A DNA stretch of 64,000 nucleotides, taken from Bacillota bacterium (GTDB lineage: Bacteria > Bacillota > Clostridia > Lachnospirales > Lachnospiraceae). The DNA is taken from NCBI GenBank assembly GCA_023437715.1, contig JAEZFK010000028.1, forward strand, positions 84,033-148,032, in the 5' to 3' direction. Every line of letters begins with the position of its first letter. The stretch's first letter is position 1. This document shows positions 60,909-64,000 of the stretch, in pieces. A program made the position numbers and the translations under genes. The notes beneath the pieces were generated by a model that saw nothing but the letters and a program-made list of their open reading frames with translations, ran no database searches and was not told the origin of the DNA.

Positions 60909-60920
60909 ATGATTCGTTGT

Positions 60921-61004
60921 GCGGGAGTGCTGGAATTGGCAGACAGGCAAGACTAAGGATCTTGTGTCTGTATAGACGTGTGGGTTCAAGTCCCATCTCC
61001 CGCA
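60921..61004 (+). tRNA. tRNA-Leu (AAG), second copy
   Basis: 84 bases with the same acceptor and anticodon loop as the minus-strand copy, but variable arm TGTCTGTATAGACG instead of TGGTTGTATGATCG. The anticodon reads AAG. Confidence 0.9.
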
Positions 61005-61034
61005 CTTTATATTTTTAATTAATTGTTTTTTCTA

Positions 61035-61062
61035 TTGACATATTTCTCTTTTTGAGTATAAT
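61035..61062 (+). promoter_or_regulatory. Promoter of tRNA-Asn
   Basis: TTGACA, 16 bases, TATAAT, 11 bases before the tRNA. Confidence 0.85.
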
Positions 61063-61073
61063 AGGTCATGTAT

Positions 61074-61146
61074 TCCTCGATAGCTCAGTCGGTAGAGCAA
61101 ACGGCTGTTAACCGTTGGGTCGTAGGTTCAAGTCCTACTCGGGGAG
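61074..61146 (+). tRNA. tRNA-Asn (GTT)
   Basis: 73-base cloverleaf: acceptor TCCTCGA/TCGGGGA, anticodon loop CTGTTAA, T-loop TTCAAGT, discriminator G. CCA is not encoded. Confidence 0.95.
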
Positions 61147-61180
61147 TTTTTTATTGCCTGAATTGTATATCGGGCAAATA

Positions 61181-61212
61181 AAAAGTGCAGATGATAATAT
61201 CTGCACTTTTTT
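61181..61212 (+). terminator. Terminator of tRNA-Asn
   Basis: Arms AAAAGTGCAGAT and ATCTGCACTTTT around a 6-base loop with a T-run. Confidence 0.85.
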
Positions 61213-61256
61213 ACATTCAGGAAATCTATGGGCCATGCCGGCTGCGCCGCGCAGGA

Positions 61257-61444
61257 ATATGCCGGGGTACCGCCTTTATTTTTATGATGTTAAAACTTAT
61301 TTTTACAGTTTTATCATATTCCCCAGACAGCAGTCATAGATTTTAAACGTACATACCTGTCAAGGTGGTACCCCGGTGTCTGTCATGACACCCATAGTTC
61401 GGGCGGACGTCTCATCTCCTGTAGACCATCCGCCCATCTTTTTT
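61257..61444 (+). other. Structured non-coding stretch ending in a terminator-like hairpin
   Basis: CCGGGGTACCGCC (near 61261) pairs at distance with GGTGGTACCCCGG (near 61364). Between them lies a hairpin TGATGTTAAAAC...GTTTTATCA. Then comes GGTGTC-TGTCAT-GACACC and finally GGGCGGA...TCCGCCC (61401-61435) with a TTTTTT tract. No gene on the plus strand follows directly. It could be a small structured RNA; nothing assigns a family. Confidence 0.35.
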
Positions 61445-61450
61445 ATTGCA

Positions 61451-61744
61451 TCAGCAGCAGTCGTTATTATTGTTACTATTGCAGTCACAACGGCTTTGGG
61501 CGTTTCTGCATCCATCACGAAAACCCGCCCAGTACGCTTCTCTTTTTACCTGCTCACAGCTGTCAACTGCCGCACTCTCATTACATCCACAGTTGCTTTC
61601 GCAGGTATTCCCGCAGGTATTTCCAGATTTATTTCCGCAGGTATTCCCACAAGTATTCCCGCATCTATTTCCAGAGTTATTTCCGCAATTGCTTCCGCAT
61701 CTATTTCTGCAATTGTTATTACACGATCTAAATAAACAGCTCAT
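61451..61744 (-). CDS. Cys/Asn-rich repeat protein, probable spore coat or exosporium component
   Basis: A 97-residue protein starting MSCLFRSCNNNCRNRC. Residues about 16-50 consist of tandem CGNT/CGNK/SGN-type units, and the end is Cys- and Asn-rich (RCDCNSNNNNDCC). About a fifth of residues are Cys. A less repetitive middle (SCEQVKREAYWAGFRDGC) may fold as a helix. The ATG at 61744 has GAGGTG upstream and a CATATAAT sporulation-type -10. Cys-rich repeats of this kind cross-link in spore surface layers. The function is inferred from composition and promoter only. Confidence 0.7.
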   Translation of the reverse strand: MSCLFRSCNNNCRNRCGSNCGNNSGNRCGNTCGNTCGNKSGNTCGNTCESNCGCNESAAVDSCEQVKREAYWAGFRDGCRNAQSRCDCNSNNNNDCC

Positions 61745-61775
61745 ATTCTGCACCTCACATATTAATATACAATTT

Positions 61776-61783
61776 ATTATATG
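61776..61783 (-). promoter_or_regulatory. Sporulation-type -10 of the Cys-rich gene
   Basis: On minus, CATATAAT matches sigma-E/K -10 boxes; CACATAT lies 13 bases upstream as a possible sigma-E -35. The plus-strand gene has its own CATATAAT at 61874-61881. Confidence 0.45.
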
Positions 61784-61915
61784 GAGTGTACAGATCATAT
61801 GTGAGTGAGGCTTATGGCTCAAATCGGCCTTGAAAGAAACTGCTTTTCCACATTAACCACTTCTTCTTTCCGTCATATAATGGGGTATCATAACAGTAAA
61901 GGAAGTAGTGTCCCT

Positions 61916-62263
61916 ATGCCACCTCTCAACAGACCCCCCAGCGGCCCGCCTCCTAACAGGCCTCCCAGCGGTCCGCCCTCTAACAGACCTGCCAGCGGCC
62001 CGACTCCTATGGGGCCTCCGCCCTCCCAGACTCCTCAAAAGCCTGCCCAAGCGCGTGCAGGGACCAGAATGGTCAGTCCTGGTTCCATCAGACACTGTAT
62101 CGGGCGTTTTACTTATGTATGGTTAAGCAACGGACAGGAATTTTGGTTCTTCCCCATTCAGGTATGGGGAAACAGCGTTGCCGGCTTTCGCTGGGATAGA
62201 AGATTCGGATGGTCCTATACAGGAATTTCATTGAACAGGATCGATATGTTTACATGTACCTGA
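61916..62263 (+). CDS. Pro-rich protein of unknown function, probably sporulation-linked
   Basis: A 115-residue protein. The first half is a low-complexity linker of repeated PPSGPP/NRP units. The second half is a compact aromatic domain (FTYVWLSNGQEFWFFPIQVW, then FRWDRRFGWSYTGISLNRID) similar in style to small Clostridial coat-associated proteins. The ATG at 61916 is chosen for AAAGGAAG upstream. A CATATAATG element 42 bases before it looks like a sigma-E/K -10. It is divergent from the Cys-rich gene. Confidence 0.65.
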   Translation: MPPLNRPPSGPPPNRPPSGPPSNRPASGPTPMGPPPSQTPQKPAQARAGTRMVSPGSIRHCIGRFTYVWLSNGQEFWFFPIQVWGNSVAGFRWDRRFGWSYTGISLNRIDMFTCT

Positions 62264-62322
62264 TGACCGGAGCAATTATAACCACCTGCCAAAGGGCTGG
62301 TTTACACCAGGATAAGTCTTTG

Positions 62323-62672
62323 TTAACAGCCGGCGTACCAATGCGCCGGCTGTTGCTTTGTCCCGCACCCCCCACTTCGATGACCGTCAAAGCAAATTGT
62401 CCGGTCATCAATATAGCAGATCGCAGGCGGTTTATGAAGCATATATCATCTACTGTAATTTCATACTTTTTCAAATATTTTTTTATTGCTGCCATACCCG
62501 CAGGCTCATTACACCGTGTTGATACCACTATAACTTCATATCCGGCCTTTCTGATTCCTGCAATCGCCTCTTTTATACCGTCAACCGGTTCATCCGGTAT
62601 TTCGGTAATCCCATTCCAGCCGCTTTTATAGCTGTGAATCACCCCATCAAAATCAATTTGAATTTCAAAAAT
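62323..62672 (-). pseudogene. Frameshifted HAD-type hydrolase gene
   Basis: A HAD-like phosphatase remnant of the deoxynucleotidase-like type. The N-terminal motif IQIDFDGVIHSYKSGW is good and VVSTRCNEPAGM follows. After VDDIC the frame is broken: the expected KPPAICYIDDRTICFDGH continues in another frame from about 62420, an offset caused by two extra bases or one lost base. No ATG, GTG or TTG precedes the motif in frame, so the start is lost too. Its 3' end runs into the hairpin near 62325-62354. Confidence 0.65.
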
Positions 62673-62862
62673 TATGCCTGGCAAGCTTATATATCCCGCG
62701 TTGCATATTCCGGCATAATGCTCCTTAAGCATGGAGCATCAGAAGAACTTTGGTCAAGAACCTGTTTATTTCTTAAATTTAGTAAATATATTAATTGGAC
62801 TTTCACAGATCCTCATATTACGAATATACCTAATATAAATAATGTCTATAGGAAATCTCGGA

Positions 62863-63498
62863 ATGAACGAGCACTATCCATTTGTAAACCCACCGCTTCC
62901 TTATGCCTATGATGCCCTGGAGCCATGTATTGACACAAAAACAATGTGTCTTCATCATGACAGGCACTTACAAACATATGTGAACAATCTCAACGATACC
63001 TTAAAAAATTGCCCAGAGCTTCAATGCTGGTCTCTGGAAAAGCTGCTTTGCAACGCCAGCAGCCTGAATAAGGATACGCAGACATCCATCAGGCATAATG
63101 GCGGCGGCGTTTACAATCATATTTTCTATTTTAATGGTATGTCTGATTCTGAAACACGGTCTCAGGCGGGAATGCTGTATTATGCAATTGTTGCGAACTT
63201 TGGATCTGTAGAAAACTTTTTCGACGAATTCAGGGAGAAAGCTCTGTCTGTTTTTGGTTCCGGCTATGCATGGCTGGTGATGGATCAGAGCGGAAAGCTT
63301 AAAATCGTAACGACAGCAAACCAGGATACACCTATCGTCCAGTGCCTTTGCCCGATTCTTACCATTGATGTCTGGGAGCATGCATACTATTTATTGCATT
63401 ATAACGAGAGAGAGGCTTATATCAATAACTGGTTCCAGGTGGTCGATTGGGAACAGGCCAATAAGCTCTATATGAAATGTTCGTGTTGTAAAAATTAG
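62863..63498 (+). CDS. sodA: Fe/Mn-type superoxide dismutase with Cys-rich tail
   Basis: A 211-residue Fe/Mn superoxide dismutase. The four metal ligands are visible: His in HHDRHLQTYV (near 31), His in GGVYNHIFYF (near 86), Asp and His in LTIDVWEHAYY (near 175). The C-terminus ends MKCSCCKN, an added Cys cluster not usual in the family. It lacks a signal peptide. Neighbouring genes and an A+T-rich leader suggest sporulation expression, and spore-surface SodA is known in C. difficile. The ATG at 62863 is preferred (AGGAAAT upstream) over one seven codons earlier. Confidence 0.88.
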   Translation: MNEHYPFVNPPLPYAYDALEPCIDTKTMCLHHDRHLQTYVNNLNDTLKNCPELQCWSLEKLLCNASSLNKDTQTSIRHNGGGVYNHIFYFNGMSDSETRSQAGMLYYAIVANFGSVENFFDEFREKALSVFGSGYAWLVMDQSGKLKIVTTANQDTPIVQCLCPILTIDVWEHAYYLLHYNEREAYINNWFQVVDWEQANKLYMKCSCCKN

Positions 63499-63502
63499 CA
63501 TC

Positions 63503-63536
63503 AAAAAACCCCGGAAATGCCAGGTTTCCGGGGTTT
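63503..63536. terminator. Bidirectional terminator after sodA
   Basis: Arms AAACCCCGGAAA and TTTCCGGGGTTT around a 7-base loop; T-runs on both sides. It also ends the small minus-strand gene. Confidence 0.85.
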
Positions 63537-63540
63537 AAAT

Positions 63541-63666
63541 TTATCTGCGTAGAACATCCATAATAGATAACCTATCTTTTCCAAACTTTCTAAGCCATCT
63601 TTCCTGTAATCTCTTCTTTGGGCCTTTTCTTGTTGCTAACCATATGAGAATCTTCTGTATCTTCAT
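63541..63666 (-). CDS. 41-residue basic peptide, unknown function
   Basis: A short frame MKIQKILIWLATRKGPKKRL... that is strongly basic and has no Cys. GGGAGGTG lies 8 bases before the ATG, and the stop abuts the shared terminator. An amphipathic helix is possible. I do not recognise it; it could be a small spore or membrane-associated peptide. Confidence 0.5.
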   Translation of the reverse strand: MKIQKILIWLATRKGPKKRLQERWLRKFGKDRLSIMDVLRR

Positions 63667-64000
63667 ATTTACAGCACCTCCCTTTACTGGTTTTCCATGT
63701 CAATCACTTTTACCGAAATCCTATATGCAGTACAGATAAGAGCGTTGATAAAAGGAATCAATATATATATATATTAATTGCACGCTAAGGCGCGTACCCT
63801 TTCATACTCCTGATATTCGCTAATTCCAGATAATGTGTTTTTTTCTTATAATTATAAGAAAACAACGTAAAATCTGCATATTCCGCGAAATCTGCGCATC
63901 CGTTCCAGAGGAACGGAGCGCCATTCCGCTTGAAACTGAGCATTGCTCAGTTAGTTAATTAGTTGCTTTTTTCCACTCGGCGGTCACGCCCTGGGAATTC
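63667..64000. other. Intergenic stretch at the right edge
   Basis: No gene is seen. It is A+T-rich with a TATATATATATA run, a palindrome TTTTCTTATAATTATAAGAAAA near 63841-63862 and small hairpins (CCGTTCCAGAGGAACGG). The window ends at GAATTC. Confidence 0.5.

Noticed and set aside
61360..61444. T-box-like sequence AAGGTGGTACCCCGG followed by a terminator
   Set aside because: No Stem I or specifier region is visible upstream, and the gene that follows is on the opposite strand, so a T-box riboswitch is not supported.
61600..61700. Regular short repeats suggesting a CRISPR array
   Set aside because: The repeats are codon repeats of a Cys/Asn-rich protein with 9-12 base units; no fixed spacer length or cas gene is present.
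62842..62862. Earlier ATG for the superoxide dismutase
   Set aside because: No ribosome binding site precedes it, while AGGAAAT precedes the ATG at 62863, which also gives the usual family N-terminus.

Overview
The window looks like the chromosome of a spore-forming, strictly fermentative Clostridia of the Lachnospiraceae type (Lacrimispora/Enterocloster-like). I base this on gene content and style: AGGAGG-type ribosome binding sites, sporulation-type promoters, Csp-like subtilases, a PPi-type phosphofructokinase, an Etf-linked lactate dehydrogenase and Firmicutes-type operon orders. No prophage, CRISPR array, transposase or rRNA was seen.

Layout. 1-10.7 kb is housekeeping: a truncated FtsW/RodA gene, a U32 peptidase, zapA, ruvB-ruvA, a YprB-like nuclease, a DUF5662 protein, a cold-shock protein, hslO, a methyltransferase and a SEC-C protein. 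Two copies of a structured ~145-bp palindromic repeat flank the ruv genes. 10.8-20.7 kb is a peptide-import locus on the minus strand: oppA, attenuator, oppBCDF, cutC, a DeoR regulator and a large transglutaminase-like protein. 20.8-25.1 kb holds a small gene under apparent LexA (SOS) control and two divergent subtilisin-like proteins whose catalytic serine position reads glycine, each behind a sigma-E-like promoter. 25.2-31.5 kb has mscL with a zinc ribbon, a small membrane protein, pta, a UbiA-type prenyltransferase, tdk, a short cis-prenyltransferase homologue and a PPi-type phosphofructokinase.

31.6-38.8 kb is a minus-strand catabolic operon of unknown substrate: ROK regulator, TIM-barrel protein, ion-transporter-superfamily permease, HyuA-type protein, HExxH protein and FAD oxidoreductase. 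It is followed by a PAS-GGDEF diguanylate cyclase. 40.8-43.7 kb is an A+T-rich module (LysE exporter, B3/4-domain protein, divergent MocR regulator) between a palindromic element and a tRNA-Leu, probably acquired by transfer. 44.0-53.9 kb is a complete sugar sensing and uptake operon: response regulator, YtfQ-, YtfR-, YtfT- and YjfF-like ABC transporter, histidine kinase, and a membrane-anchored protein with two fused sugar-binding domains. 54.1-60.2 kb is the lactate-oxidation operon (lctP, etfB, etfA, FAD lactate dehydrogenase) with its GntR regulator and two palindromic operators. 60.5-61.2 kb is a tRNA cluster (Leu-AAG, Leu-CAG, Leu-AAG, Asn-GTT). 61.4-63.7 kb looks spore-coat related: a Cys/Asn-rich protein, a Pro-rich protein, a decayed HAD gene, a superoxide dismutase with a Cys-rich tail and a 41-residue basic peptide.

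How the genes work together. Lactate enters through LctP and is oxidised by the FAD dehydrogenase. The Etf pair probably passes the electrons to NAD+ with help from ferredoxin, and the resulting pyruvate can end as acetate through Pta. In the sugar operon the fused double binding protein, kinase and regulator plausibly sense the same ligand that the YtfQ-like protein delivers for import. The SOS gene, the pseudo-subtilases and the HyuA-type operon are the least explained parts of the window.
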